Shown: positions 38,535 through 47,619 of the stretch, in pieces
How the letters are laid out: each line of letters opens with the position of its first letter
Numbering within the stretch: position 1 is the first letter of the stretch
Assembly (NCBI GenBank): GCA_030537835.1
Contig: JAUNVB010000004.1
Location: forward strand, 21,460 to 85,459
Origin: Andreesenia angusta
GTDB lineage: Bacteria > Bacillota > Clostridia > Tissierellales > Gottschalkiaceae
Length of the DNA stretch: 64,000 bases
Direction of reading: 5' to 3'
Program-made: the position numbers and the translations under genes
The notes under the pieces: model-generated
The model's database searches: none
The model's input: only the letters and a program-made list of their open reading frames with translations
Told to the model about the DNA's origin: nothing

Positions 38535-39647
38535 ATGGCAAAAAAGACAGCGCTATATAATAAGCATCTTGAATATGGTGGAAAAATAGTAGATTATGCA
38601 GGATGGAATTTATCAAGTGACTTTGAAGGATTAGGTCTTGTTGCAGAGCATAATGCAGTAAGAAATGATGTAGGAGTATTCGATGTATCTCATATGGGAG
38701 AAATTGAAATAAAAGGACCGGAAGCGGCTAAATACGTACAGTACTTATGCACGAATGATATAGATTCTATAACAGACAATCAAGTTATATATACATTTTT
38801 CTGTCAAGAAGATGGTGGAATAGTAGAAGACTTATTAGTTTATAAATACAATACAGAACACTATCTACTAGTTGTAAATGGTGCAAATGTTGAAAAAGAC
38901 GTTGAATGGGTAAATAAGCATAAAGAAGGATTTGATGTTGAAGTAATAGACTCATCACCAGAAATATCAGAAGTAGCAGTTCAAGGACCTAAAGCTCAGG
39001 CAACTGTGCAAAAACTAGTTGACTTTGATTTAGATGAAATAAAATTCTTCCACTTCAAAGACAATGTTAGTGTAGGTGGAGTAAACTGCCTAATATCAAG
39101 AACAGGATATACTGGAGAAGATGGATTTGAAATCTACTTCAAAAATGAAGATGCTGAAAAAGTATGGGATTTAGTATTTGAAGCTGGAGAAGAATTCAAT
39201 ATAAAACCAGCTGGATTAGGATGTAGAGATACTCTAAGATTTGAAGCTAATCTACCACTATATGGTAATGAGCTTACAGACTCTAATACACCATTAGAAG
39301 CAGGATACGGCTTCTTTGTAAAAACTGGCATAGATGCAGATTTTATAGGAAAAGATGTTCTTAAAAAACAAAAAGAAGAAGGACTTAAAAGAAAAGTTGT
39401 TGGATTTGAAATGATAGATAAGGGAATACCTAGACATGGATATAAGGTTGAAGTAGATGGAAAAGAAATAGGATATGTTACTACAGGATATTCTGCACCA
39501 ACAGTTGGTAAAACTATAGGAATGGCTATGGTTGATATTGAATATGCTGAGATAGGAACTGAAATTGAAATAGCTATAAGAAAGAAAAAAGCGAAAGCAA
39601 AAGTTATAAGCAGAAAGTTCTTAGAAAGACATAATAAGTCTAAGTAG
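38535..39647 (+). CDS. gcvT: glycine cleavage system T protein (aminomethyltransferase)
   Basis: The 370-residue protein starts KKTALYNKHLEYGGKIVDYAGW and carries the folate-pocket Asp in VFDVSHMGEIEI, and RTGYTGEDGFEIY, all typical of GcvT. It takes the aminomethyl group from lipoyl-GcvH, passes the methylene unit to tetrahydrofolate and releases ammonia. AGGAGGAATG precedes the ATG. It is the first gene of gcvT-gcvH-gcvPA-gcvPB; codon use is regular, as expected for a highly expressed gene. In purine fermenters this system can also run toward glycine synthesis. Confidence 0.96.
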   Translation: MAKKTALYNKHLEYGGKIVDYAGWNLSSDFEGLGLVAEHNAVRNDVGVFDVSHMGEIEIKGPEAAKYVQYLCTNDIDSITDNQVIYTFFCQEDGGIVEDLLVYKYNTEHYLLVVNGANVEKDVEWVNKHKEGFDVEVIDSSPEISEVAVQGPKAQATVQKLVDFDLDEIKFFHFKDNVSVGGVNCLISRTGYTGEDGFEIYFKNEDAEKVWDLVFEAGEEFNIKPAGLGCRDTLRFEANLPLYGNELTDSNTPLEAGYGFFVKTGIDADFIGKDVLKKQKEEGLKRKVVGFEMIDKGIPRHGYKVEVDGKEIGYVTTGYSAPTVGKTIGMAMVDIEYAEIGTEIEIAIRKKKAKAKVISRKFLERHNKSK

Positions 39648-39751
39648 AAAAATAATTAATAGAATAAGTTTTTAATTGTGTTTTTACGCATCATTTTGTA
39701 AAATGATTAAGTAAATAAATAAAATTTAATTAATATTAGGAGGAAATTATA

Positions 39752-40132
39752 ATGAGCAAAATAGTAGAAGGATTATATTATTCAGAGGATCATGATTGGG
39801 TAAAAGTTGAAGGTGGAGTTGCAACAATAGGAATAACTGATGAAGCACAACATCAATTAGGAGAAATAGTTTATGTTGAACTTCCAGAAGAAGATGACGA
39901 ACTATCAGCAGGAGATGTTTATGGAGTTGTTGAATCAGTTAAAGCAGCATCAGATTCACATTCACCAGTATCAGGAAAAGTTGTTGAAATAAACGAAGAA
40001 TTAGACGACAATCCAGGAGCATTAAACGAAGATCCATATGGCAACTGGATAGTAAAAGTAGAATTAAGTGATGAGTCAGAAGTTGAAAAACTTATGGATG
40101 CTAAAAAGTACGAAGAATTTTGTGCAAAGTAA
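39752..40132 (+). CDS. gcvH: glycine cleavage system H protein
   Basis: The 126-residue lipoyl carrier has the lipoylation lysine in [17 protein letters not shown] (K66 or near). The N-terminal [14 protein letters not shown] and the C-terminal [12 protein letters not shown] are standard for GcvH. The lipoyl arm shuttles the aminomethyl group from P to T and is reoxidised by the L protein, whose gene is not in this window. The lipoyl genes lipB-lipA lie 3.7 kb downstream. Strong AGGAGGAAA ribosome site. Confidence 0.97.
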   Translation: MSKIVEGLYYSEDHDWVKVEGGVATIGITDEAQHQLGEIVYVELPEEDDELSAGDVYGVVESVKAASDSHSPVSGKVVEINEELDDNPGALNEDPYGNWIVKVELSDESEVEKLMDAKKYEEFCAK

Positions 40133-40168
40133 ATTAGAACCCAAAGTTAATGAATATTAAAATATGAT

Positions 40169-40229
40169 TTTTATAGCGACCGATATTGCAAATGCCAAAG
40201 AAGTGGTAATGCAGACGGTCGCTATAAAA
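40169..40229. repeat. 14-bp perfect inverted repeat in the gcvH-gcvPA spacer
   Basis: TTTTATAGCGACCG (40169-40182) and CGGTCGCTATAAAA (40216-40229) pair perfectly; inside, TGCA/TGCA and GCCA/TGGT extend the stem to an AAGAAG loop. There is no T run after it on the plus strand, so it is not an ordinary terminator. It may stabilise or process the gcv message. Confidence 0.8.
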
Positions 40230-40259
40230 GAATATATGAAAAATTAGGAGGAAGAGATT

Positions 40260-41600
40260 ATGCATAGATATATTTCTAGCACTAAGAAAGAGCAAGAAGA
40301 AATGTTAAAAAGCATTGGTGCAAGCAGTATAGAAGATTTATTTTCAGATATACCAGAAGATCTGAAGTTTAAAGGAGAATTACAAGTAGGAGAGCCTCTT
40401 TCAGAGCTTGAATTGCGTAATAAATTAGGTAAATTAGCGAAGAAGAACCAATCTGATTTAGTTTGCTTCTTAGGAGCAGGAGCATACGACAGATTTATAC
40501 CTGGCGTTATAAATCATATGGCTTTAAGACAAGAGTTTTTCACAGCATATACTCCTTATCAGCCAGAAGTTTCTCAAGGAACATTAACAGGAATATTTGA
40601 ATTCCAAACTATGATATCTAGTCTTACTGGAATGGATGTAACTAATGCATCACTATATGATGGACCAACTGCTACAGGAGAAGCTGTTTCTATGGCTTGT
40701 GATCAGGCGAGAAGAGATAAGATTGTTGTTTCAGCAACACTAGGAGAAGATTTAATAAAAGTAATTAAGACTAATTGTGAAGTTAAAGATATAGAAGTTA
40801 TAGTAGCACCTATGAAGGATGGAGTTACAGATATAGAAGCTACAAAAGAACTTATGACTAAGGAAGTAGCTGGATTAGTTGTTAAGAGTCCTAACTTCTT
40901 TGGAATAATAGAAGATTTAGATGAGTTAGAAAAAGTAGCTCACTCAGATAAAAAATCATTATTTATAGTTAATACTGATCCAATATCGCTTGGAATACTT
41001 AAAAAGCCAGGAGACTGTGGAGCTGATATAGTAGTTGGAGAAGGACAGTCACTAGGAATACCTCTAAGCTATGGTGGTCCTTATTTAGGATTTTTCTCTA
41101 CAACTAAAAAATTAGTTAGAAAGATACCAGGAAGAATAGTTGGACTTACTGAAGATAATGATGGTAATAGAGGATTAGTTCTTACACTTCAAGCTAGAGA
41201 GCAGCATATAAGAAGATATAAGGCTACATCAAATATATGTTCAAACCAAGGACTTATAATGTTAATGGCAACAATATATATGAGCTTAATGGGTAAAGAA
41301 GGTATAAAAGAAGTAGCTAATCAAACAGTACAAAAAGCACATTATGCTTATAAAAAATTAACTGAAGGTGGAAAATTCAAGCCATTATTCCCAGATAAAC
41401 CATTCTTCCAAGAGTTTGCATTAAAAGCAGATGTAGATATAAAGAAATTAAATGAAAAACTTCTTGAAAATGGTATACTTGGAGGATATGAGTTAGGTAA
41501 AGACTATAAAGAGTATGAAAATGGAGTTCTTATCTGTGTAACAGAAAAGAGAACAAAAGAAGAAATTGACGAGTTAGCTCGTATAATGGAGGCGATCTAA
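40260..41600 (+). CDS. gcvPA: glycine dehydrogenase (decarboxylating) subunit 1
   Basis: The 446-residue protein is the N-terminal half of P protein as found in two-subunit systems: HRYISSTKKEQEEMLKSIG, FLGAGAYDRFIPGVI, FTAYTPYQPEVSQGTLTGIFEFQT and the GRIVGLTEDNDGNRGLVLTL stretch are typical. With GcvPB it decarboxylates glycine and charges lipoyl-GcvH. AGGAGGAAG precedes the ATG. Its stop codon immediately abuts the start of gcvPB, ensuring equal synthesis. Confidence 0.96.
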   Translation: MHRYISSTKKEQEEMLKSIGASSIEDLFSDIPEDLKFKGELQVGEPLSELELRNKLGKLAKKNQSDLVCFLGAGAYDRFIPGVINHMALRQEFFTAYTPYQPEVSQGTLTGIFEFQTMISSLTGMDVTNASLYDGPTATGEAVSMACDQARRDKIVVSATLGEDLIKVIKTNCEVKDIEVIVAPMKDGVTDIEATKELMTKEVAGLVVKSPNFFGIIEDLDELEKVAHSDKKSLFIVNTDPISLGILKKPGDCGADIVVGEGQSLGIPLSYGGPYLGFFSTTKKLVRKIPGRIVGLTEDNDGNRGLVLTLQAREQHIRRYKATSNICSNQGLIMLMATIYMSLMGKEGIKEVANQTVQKAHYAYKKLTEGGKFKPLFPDKPFFQEFALKADVDIKKLNEKLLENGILGGYELGKDYKEYENGVLICVTEKRTKEEIDELARIMEAI

Positions 41601-43076
41601 ATGTATAACGATTACAATAAAATGATATTTGAGATATCAACAGAAGGTCGTAAAGGATATAGTCTTCCAGCATTGGATGTAGAAGAATCTAATCTTGACG
41701 ACTTAATCCCATCGAATCTATTAGGAGATGGAGAGAGTAAATTACCAGAAGTTAGTGAGTTTGACGTAGTTAGACATTATACTAACCTTTCTTTATTAAA
41801 CCATGGTGTTGATAAAGGATTCTATCCATTAGGATCATGTACAATGAAATATAATCCAAAGCTCAATGAAGATATGGCAAGATTAGAAGGATTTGTAAAT
41901 ATACATCCACTACAGCCAGAATCTACTGTTCAAGGAGCTTTAGAATTAATATATGATTTAGATATGAAATTGTCTGAAATAGCTGGATTTGCTAGAACAA
42001 CTACTCAACCAGCAGCAGGAGCAAATGGTGAGTTTACAGGTCTTATGCTTATAAATGCATACCATAAAAAGAATGGAGAAGATAAGAAAAGAACTAAGAT
42101 TATAGTACCTGATTCAGCTCATGGTACAAACCCATCATCAGCATATGTAGCGGGATATGAGATAGTTGAAGTTAAATCTAATGAAGATGGATCTGTTAAT
42201 GTGGATTCATTAAAAGAAGTAATTGCAGAAAACGAAGGAGAAATAGCAGGACTTATGCTTACTAATCCGAGTACTCTTGGGTTATTTGAAAAGAGCATAT
42301 CTGAAATAACTAAATTAGTTCATGATGCTGGTGGACTTAACTATTATGATGGAGCGAATATGAATGCTATTATGGGTAAAGTTAGACCTGGAGAAATGGG
42401 ATTTGACGTAATGCACTATAATCTTCATAAGACAATGTCTACACCACATGGTGGTGGAGGTCCAGGTGCAGGTCCTGTTGGAGTTAGAGAAGATCTAGTA
42501 GAGTTCTTACCAGTACCTGTAATAGAAAAAGGTGAAGATGGATATTTCTTAGATTATGATAGACCGAATACTATTGGAAGACTTAAAGGTTTCCACGGAC
42601 ATTTTGGAGTTAATGTAAAAGCTTATTCTTATATCTCAACTCTAGGAGGAGCAGGATTAAGAGAAGCTAGTGAAACTGCAGTATTAAATGCAAACTATAT
42701 GATGAATAAACTTAAAGATAAATACAACTTACCAATGGATCAAGTTTGTAAGCATGAGTTTGTTCTAGGTGGAATTAAAGACACATCAACAGGTATAACT
42801 ACTCTTGATATAGCTAAGAGAATACTTGACTTTGGATACCATCCACCAACAGTTTACTTCCCATTAATAGTAAACGAGGCACTTATGATAGAGCCTACAG
42901 AGTCAGAGTCTAGAGAAACATTAGATGCATTCATAGATACATTAAATCAAATAGCTGATGAAGCAATATCTAAACCAGAATATTTAAAATCAGCACCTCA
43001 TAATACTCCAGTAGGAAGACTTAATGAAGCTAAGGCTGCAAAGGATCTAATATTAACATATCCTTTTGAAGACTAA
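41601..43076 (+). CDS. gcvPB: glycine dehydrogenase (decarboxylating) subunit 2
   Basis: The 491-residue subunit carries the PLP lysine in [18 protein letters not shown] (about residue 275) and the conserved [18 protein letters not shown] block ([13 protein letters not shown]) near residue 80 and [12 protein letters not shown]. It forms the PLP-bearing half of the heterotetrameric P protein. ATG directly follows the gcvPA stop, with GGAGGCGATC as ribosome site. A terminator follows, and then the selenoprotein gene and lipB-lipA. Confidence 0.97.
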   Translation: MYNDYNKMIFEISTEGRKGYSLPALDVEESNLDDLIPSNLLGDGESKLPEVSEFDVVRHYTNLSLLNHGVDKGFYPLGSCTMKYNPKLNEDMARLEGFVNIHPLQPESTVQGALELIYDLDMKLSEIAGFARTTTQPAAGANGEFTGLMLINAYHKKNGEDKKRTKIIVPDSAHGTNPSSAYVAGYEIVEVKSNEDGSVNVDSLKEVIAENEGEIAGLMLTNPSTLGLFEKSISEITKLVHDAGGLNYYDGANMNAIMGKVRPGEMGFDVMHYNLHKTMSTPHGGGGPGAGPVGVREDLVEFLPVPVIEKGEDGYFLDYDRPNTIGRLKGFHGHFGVNVKAYSYISTLGGAGLREASETAVLNANYMMNKLKDKYNLPMDQVCKHEFVLGGIKDTSTGITTLDIAKRILDFGYHPPTVYFPLIVNEALMIEPTESESRETLDAFIDTLNQIADEAISKPEYLKSAPHNTPVGRLNEAKAAKDLILTYPFED

Positions 43077-43408
43077 TATTTCTTTATTAAATAAAATTTT
43101 AAAATAATATTATAGAATATTAAAATAAATATTTAAGTTTCATAGATCAGGCAACTAGATTATACCAAGTTGCTTGGTCTTTTTTATTAGAAAAACAATA
43201 AAAATATATTGAGAGAATAATATAGAGTATTAAATAGTTTAGTTTATAGTATTTAAAAAAGAACATTTTTAATTTTGTTAATCTCTTGATTTAATAAAGC
43301 AATTGTATTATCATATAATTATATGGATAGTATAAAGATTATAGGTAAATTCTATAATCTGTGGAAATATCAATAATTATAAAATAAAAGAATAAGGAGA
43401 TGTATATA
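43077..43408. other. gcvPB-selenoprotein intergenic region
   Basis: After the terminator the region holds a candidate promoter, TTGATT (43286-43291) with TATCAT 17 bases downstream (43309-43314), and a perfect 9-bp inverted repeat AGATTATAG/CTATAATCT (43336-43344 and 43352-43360) in the presumed 5' leader. An AAGGAGATG ribosome site ends it. No gene is seen. Confidence 0.55.
43145..43187 (+). terminator. intrinsic terminator after gcvPB
   Basis: GATCAGGCAACT pairs with AGTTGCTTGGTC (two G-U pairs) across an 11-base loop and runs into TTTTTTATT. Confidence 0.85.
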
Positions 43409-43711
43409 ATGTTCGGAAGCACTGGAAATATAGAAGAAGAACTTAAAAAAGGCATTTCAGAATCATTAACAACAAGAAAAGCTGAAGCATGTAGTACGTG
43501 AGACCCTGAGGCTGTTATAGCACTCGCCTGGGGCGTTAAAGAAGATATAGATATGGACCATTTTGACGAAGTTAAATCTTATATGGAGTCAGTTAAAGAG
43601 ATAACTGTACCATTTGAAGGTTCAGAAGTTAAAGTTAATATATTAAAAGCTGGAGTTAGAGAGAAAAACGGAAAAGGAACTCTAATATACAGATACCAAT
43701 TAGAAAAATAA
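43409..43711 (+). CDS. small CxxU selenoprotein of unrecognised family (in-frame TGA = selenocysteine)
   Basis: ATG (43409), preceded by AAGGAGATG, opens a 101-codon frame interrupted only by TGA at 43499-43501 (codon 31). Reading it as selenocysteine gives C28-S-T-U31, a CxxU redox motif like CxxC in thiol oxidoreductases, followed by DPEAVIALAWGVK and a regular charged sequence ending IYRYQLEK, 100 residues in all. A GC-rich hairpin begins two bases after the TGA, as bacterial SECIS elements do, and local codons (CTC GCC TGG GGC) are unusually GC-rich for this genome. There is no signal peptide or membrane helix, so the product is cytoplasmic. It has its own promoter region and terminator, and lies between gcvPB and lipB, hinting at a redox role around glycine cleavage or lipoyl groups. 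I do not recognise the family. Conventional gene calling would miss it. Confidence 0.85.
43504..43533 (+). promoter_or_regulatory. bacterial SECIS-like hairpin
   Basis: CCCT (43504-43507) pairs with GGGG (43530-43533) and AGGC (43509-43512) with GCCU (43526-43529), with one bulged G; a short inner UG/CA pairing leaves an apical loop. An alternative inner fold GAGGCU/AGC-CUC gives a GUUAU loop starting with G. It starts two bases after the TGA, as expected for SelB-dependent recoding, although the apical loop is somewhat closer to the TGA than usual. Confidence 0.75.
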
Positions 43712-43720
43712 TATAGAATA

Positions 43721-43755
43721 AAAACCTTTCGTGAAAAATCGAAAGGTTTTTTATT
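43721..43755 (+). terminator. intrinsic terminator after the selenoprotein gene
   Basis: AAAACCTTTCG and CGAAAGGTTTT pair perfectly (11 bp, loop of eight) and a T-rich tail follows. Confidence 0.9.
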
Positions 43756-43839
43756 TTGTTAATAGACTACATCTCTTGACTATAATATATAAAAACTATA
43801 AACTTAAATATAAGAGAGTTGATATTAGGAGATGGAAAT

Positions 43840-44508
43840 ATGGAACTCAAGATACTTTATTTAGGAAAAAAAGATTATAATGAATGCTTAAAATTACAAG
43901 AAGATCTGTTTGAAAAGAGACAGAAAAATATAATAGATGATATATTGATTTTAGTTGAGCATAATCCTGTATTGACTTTAGGAAGATCTGCAAATAGAGA
44001 AAATATAATTGCAGATGATAAAACCCTCAAGGATGAAGATATAGAAGTAGTCAAAATAGGAAGAGGTGGAGATGTAACTTATCATGGACCAGGTCAGTTA
44101 GTTGGATATCCAATAATCAATATAAGAGATAAGAACTTAGGTGTAAAAGATTATGTTTATAATATAGAGCAAGTTATAATAGATACTTGTAAAATGTATG
44201 GCATTGAATCGTATAGAGACGATATAAATAATGGCTGTTGGATTAATAACAAAAAGATAGCAGCAGTTGGATTTAAAGTGAAGAAATGGGTTACTATGCA
44301 TGGATTTGCATTCAATATAAATACGAATTTAGATCATTTTAAGTATATAATTCCTTGTGGAATATCTGATAGAGAAGCGACTTCTCTTGAATTAGAAACA
44401 GAAAAAGACTATAAGATAGAAGATATACAAGAGGATTTAGTAGAAAACTTCTGTAGAATATTCAATTATTCTGTTATAAAAGAGGTAAGTGAAGAGGAGG
44501 TTATATAA
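43840..44508 (+). CDS. lipB: octanoyl-ACP:protein octanoyltransferase
   Basis: The ~222-residue protein shows LipB motifs: [18 protein letters not shown] (about residues 72-89), [13 protein letters not shown] with the catalytic Lys, and [23 protein letters not shown] with the catalytic Cys. It transfers octanoyl groups to GcvH and similar carriers. The ATG at 43840 follows TAGGAGATGG; an in-frame TTG seven codons upstream is less likely. Its stop overlaps the lipA start by one base. Clustering with the gcv genes fits supply of lipoyl-GcvH. Confidence 0.94.
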   Translation: MELKILYLGKKDYNECLKLQEDLFEKRQKNIIDDILILVEHNPVLTLGRSANRENIIADDKTLKDEDIEVVKIGRGGDVTYHGPGQLVGYPIINIRDKNLGVKDYVYNIEQVIIDTCKMYGIESYRDDINNGCWINNKKIAAVGFKVKKWVTMHGFAFNINTNLDHFKYIIPCGISDREATSLELETEKDYKIEDIQEDLVENFCRIFNYSVIKEVSEEEVI

Positions 44509-45380
44509 TGGAAATAAAAAGAAAACCCGAATGGTTGAGAATAGAAAAAAGAGCTGGAGAAAACTTAGGATACGTTACAAATTTATTGAGCGATCTATCA
44601 CTAAATACAGTTTGCCATGCTGCAAACTGTCCGAATAGATTAGAATGTTATAGTAAGAGAACGGCAACATTTATGATATTAGGAAAAGAATGTACTCGTA
44701 ACTGTAGGTTCTGTAATGTAACGAATAATCCTGTAGAAAAAGTAGATCCAGAAGAACCAAAAAATCTTGCTGAGGCAACTATAAAATTAGGACTTAAACA
44801 TGTAGTAATAACCTCTGTAACTAGAGATGATTTAAAAGATGGTGGAGCTAGTCATTTCGCTAAAGTAATTAATGCAGTTAAAGAAAAAGATCCAAATATA
44901 ATAGTTGAAGTGCTTATACCTGATTTACAGGGAGATATAGAAGCTTTAAAGACTGTTATAGATGCAAAGCCAGATGTATTAAACCATAATATTGAAACAG
45001 TACCTAGACTTTATAAGGATGTAAGACCTCAGGCTATTTATCAGAGATCTTTAGATGTATTAGAGAACTCTAAGAAATTAAATCCTAATATACCTACAAA
45101 AACAGGGATAATGTTAGGTTTAGGAGAGGAATATGATGAAGTAATTCAAGTATTTAAAGATTTAAGAGATATAGACTGTGATTTCTTGACAGTAGGTCAA
45201 TATCTACAACCATCTAAGAAGCACTATCCTCTTAAAGAATATATAAGACCAGAGATGTTTGAAAAATATAAAGAAGAAGCTTTAAGTCTTGGCTTTAAAT
45301 TTGTTGCATCTAGTCCTCTAGTTAGAAGCTCTTATAAAGCAGCAGATATGCTTGAGTCATCAAAAAAACAGAGTATATAA
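44508..45380 (+). CDS. lipA: lipoyl synthase
   Basis: The 290-residue radical-SAM enzyme has both LipA cluster motifs: the auxiliary [4Fe-4S] set [12 protein letters not shown] (about residues 37-48) and the SAM-binding CTRNCRFC (about 63-70), plus the C-terminal [11 protein letters not shown] with the serine ligand. It inserts two sulfurs into octanoyl-GcvH. Translationally coupled to lipB. A terminator follows. Confidence 0.97.
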   Translation: MEIKRKPEWLRIEKRAGENLGYVTNLLSDLSLNTVCHAANCPNRLECYSKRTATFMILGKECTRNCRFCNVTNNPVEKVDPEEPKNLAEATIKLGLKHVVITSVTRDDLKDGGASHFAKVINAVKEKDPNIIVEVLIPDLQGDIEALKTVIDAKPDVLNHNIETVPRLYKDVRPQAIYQRSLDVLENSKKLNPNIPTKTGIMLGLGEEYDEVIQVFKDLRDIDCDFLTVGQYLQPSKKHYPLKEYIRPEMFEKYKEEALSLGFKFVASSPLVRSSYKAADMLESSKKQSI

Positions 45381-45387
45381 ATTTAAA

Positions 45388-45427
45388 AATGCACCTTAGA
45401 ATATTAGTATTTTAAGGTGTATTTTTA
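45388..45427 (+). terminator. intrinsic terminator after lipA
   Basis: TGCACCTTA pairs with TAAGGTGTA and is followed by TTTTT. Confidence 0.8.
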
Positions 45428-45543
45428 TTTGTCTTAAATAGTTTTCTATTTGCTTAAAAAGAGCTATATGATAAAATAATAATAAAGATTAAAAAAATGG
45501 GTTTATTTGATAATGAAAAATATAAAAAAAGGAGGAAGTAGAA

Positions 45544-46878
45544 ATGAAATTAAAAAAAATATTGACACTTTCTTCGTTTATAATAATTCTAACAGTAATA
45601 ACAGGATGTGCTTTAGATAAAGCACCTGAAGAGATGATAAAGAGACCCAAATTATCAGAAGAAGATAGGAGAATAGAGGAATTAATAAATAGAAATATAC
45701 CTCAGAATGCTAAATATGAATCAGTAGAGTCTGAACAAGGACTCAGCGCTATTAAGATGATAGATATTGATGGAGATGGATCAGATGAAATATTAGTTAC
45801 ATACGCTCTTGATATAGATAAAGATCCTCTTCATTTAATAATATTTAGAAAAAAGAATGATTCGTATAGTTTTATGAATGACTTATCAGTTAAAGGTCAA
45901 GAATTCGATAAATTGATAATGAGAGATATAAATGGAAATGGAAAAAAAGACTTAGTAACTATAAGCTCTGATAGTAATAAAAAAATATTGACCATCTATT
46001 CTTATCAATCAGATATAAAAAAACTTTTAGAAATAGATTATACTGTTTTTGTTATGGATGATATAGATGAAGATGGAATAGTGGATATAATAGTCTTTAA
46101 GAATATAAACGATATACTCACTGGGGATTATTACAAATATAATCCTGAAAGTGAGGAGATGGAATTTATAAATGAAACTATAAACTATATAAGATTTGAT
46201 AGTATGCAAGAGCCAATTATAGACTATATTAGTAAAGGTAAAAAGGGCATAATACTGCAAGGTAATGATGGAAATGAGTCGACAAGATATACATTAATAT
46301 TTTCAATAAATGAATTTGGTAAATTAGAAAATGCCATAAAAGATTCTACAGAAGAAGGTGGGAATATAACTGCCCATCTATCAACAGAAAATCCTGATTT
46401 TAAAATAAAAGATGTCAATAAAGATGGAATTGTTGAGATTCCTAGAGTCTATTCTATGATAGAAAAAGAAGAAGGATTTATACTAAATAAAGATGATTAT
46501 ATATTTTGTACAGAATGGTATGAGTTTAGAAATAATAAGATGGAAAAAAGTATAACTAATATATATTTAGAAAGCGATAGAGTTTATTTTGCTTACCCAA
46601 AAAACTGGGAAGATATTGAGATAACTGGTAAAAAGATAAAGACCCAAGAAGGGGAAAAATATAGATTTTCTAAAAGAGATCCGGAGAATAGTAAAGAAGA
46701 ACTACTTTTAACGATAATAAAAGCAAAATCAGTACCAGATAAATCATATAGACTTATAAAGCGAGATGGAAAATTTGGATACTATATAAAAGCAGAAAAA
46801 AATATTCAGAATGAGAATATAAAAGATCTACAGGTAGATGAAAGCTCTATTATAAAGTCTTTTCAAATAAAGAAATAG
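45544..46878 (+). CDS. lipoprotein with FG-GAP/EF-hand-like repeats
   Basis: The 444-residue protein has a signal peptide ending in the lipobox VITGC (Cys about residue 22). Repeated acidic loops such as DIDGDGSDEIL, DINGNGKKDLV, DIDEDGIVDII and DVNKDGIVEI resemble calcium-binding VCBS/FG-GAP beta-propeller repeats. It is anchored outside the membrane. It lies 33 bases before a response regulator and a sensor kinase, so it may provide a sensory input or be a partner of the kinase. No specific function is recognised. Confidence 0.7.
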   Translation: MKLKKILTLSSFIIILTVITGCALDKAPEEMIKRPKLSEEDRRIEELINRNIPQNAKYESVESEQGLSAIKMIDIDGDGSDEILVTYALDIDKDPLHLIIFRKKNDSYSFMNDLSVKGQEFDKLIMRDINGNGKKDLVTISSDSNKKILTIYSYQSDIKKLLEIDYTVFVMDDIDEDGIVDIIVFKNINDILTGDYYKYNPESEEMEFINETINYIRFDSMQEPIIDYISKGKKGIILQGNDGNESTRYTLIFSINEFGKLENAIKDSTEEGGNITAHLSTENPDFKIKDVNKDGIVEIPRVYSMIEKEEGFILNKDDYIFCTEWYEFRNNKMEKSITNIYLESDRVYFAYPKNWEDIEITGKKIKTQEGEKYRFSKRDPENSKEELLLTIIKAKSVPDKSYRLIKRDGKFGYYIKAEKNIQNENIKDLQVDESSIIKSFQIKK

Positions 46879-46911
46879 TTATTATGAAAGGAATTTAGAA
46901 AGGATGGTAAT

Positions 46912-47619
46912 ATGGCAAAGATATTGGTATTAGAAGATGAAGAGGATATAAGAGCATTCGTTGTTATAAATTTAAAAAGAGCCGGATATGAAATATTACA
47001 AGCAGGAACAGGAGAAGAAGCATTAGAAATATTTAGAAATAATGATGATATAGATATTGCTGTTCTAGATGTAATGCTTCCAGGAATAGATGGAATGGAA
47101 GTATGTAAGATAATGAGGGAGGAAGATAAAAGAATAGGAATTCTGATGCTCACAGCAAAGTCACAAGAGCTTGATAGAATAAGTGGTCTATCTATTGGTG
47201 CAGATGATTATATGTCTAAACCTTTTAGTCCAGCAGAATTAGTTGCAAGAGTAGATGCTATTTCTAGAAGAGTAGATATGTTAAAAGGAGATACTAAATC
47301 GAATAAATTTGAATCGGGTCCTTTTAAATTAGACTGTGAAGGAAGAACATTATATAAGAATGGTGATGAAATAGAACTTACACAAATAGAATATAGTATG
47401 ATGAAATTTTTTATAGAAAATAGAAATCAATCATTGTCAAGAGAAGATATATTAAATAATGTTTGGGGAGAGAGTTATTTTGGAGATCCTAAAATAGTAG
47501 ATGTAAATATAAGAAGACTTAGGAGAAAAATAGAAGATGATTCTTCAAATCCTCAATATATAAGAACGGTGTGGGGATATGGTTATAAGTGGAAGCAGGA
47601 AAATGATAAGGAGATTTAG
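46912..47619 (+). CDS. OmpR/PhoB-family response regulator
   Basis: The 235-residue protein has a receiver domain (LVLEDEEDI; phospho-acceptor Asp in VLDVMLPG, D52 or near; the Lys in YMSKPFSP) and a winged-helix output domain (LTQIEYSMMKFF; VDVNIRRLRRKIEDD; RTVWGYGYKW). It probably binds direct repeats upstream of its targets. It overlaps the sensor kinase gene by 17 bases, and the lipoprotein gene precedes it. Confidence 0.93.
   Translation: MAKILVLEDEEDIRAFVVINLKRAGYEILQAGTGEEALEIFRNNDDIDIAVLDVMLPGIDGMEVCKIMREEDKRIGILMLTAKSQELDRISGLSIGADDYMSKPFSPAELVARVDAISRRVDMLKGDTKSNKFESGPFKLDCEGRTLYKNGDEIELTQIEYSMMKFFIENRNQSLSREDILNNVWGESYFGDPKIVDVNIRRLRRKIEDDSSNPQYIRTVWGYGYKWKQENDKEI

Noticed and set aside
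43409..43501. Selenoprotein gene as a nonsense-mutated pseudogene
   Set aside because: The TGA lies in a CxxU motif, a SECIS-like hairpin follows at once, and the sequence after it keeps normal codon use to a clean stop and terminator.
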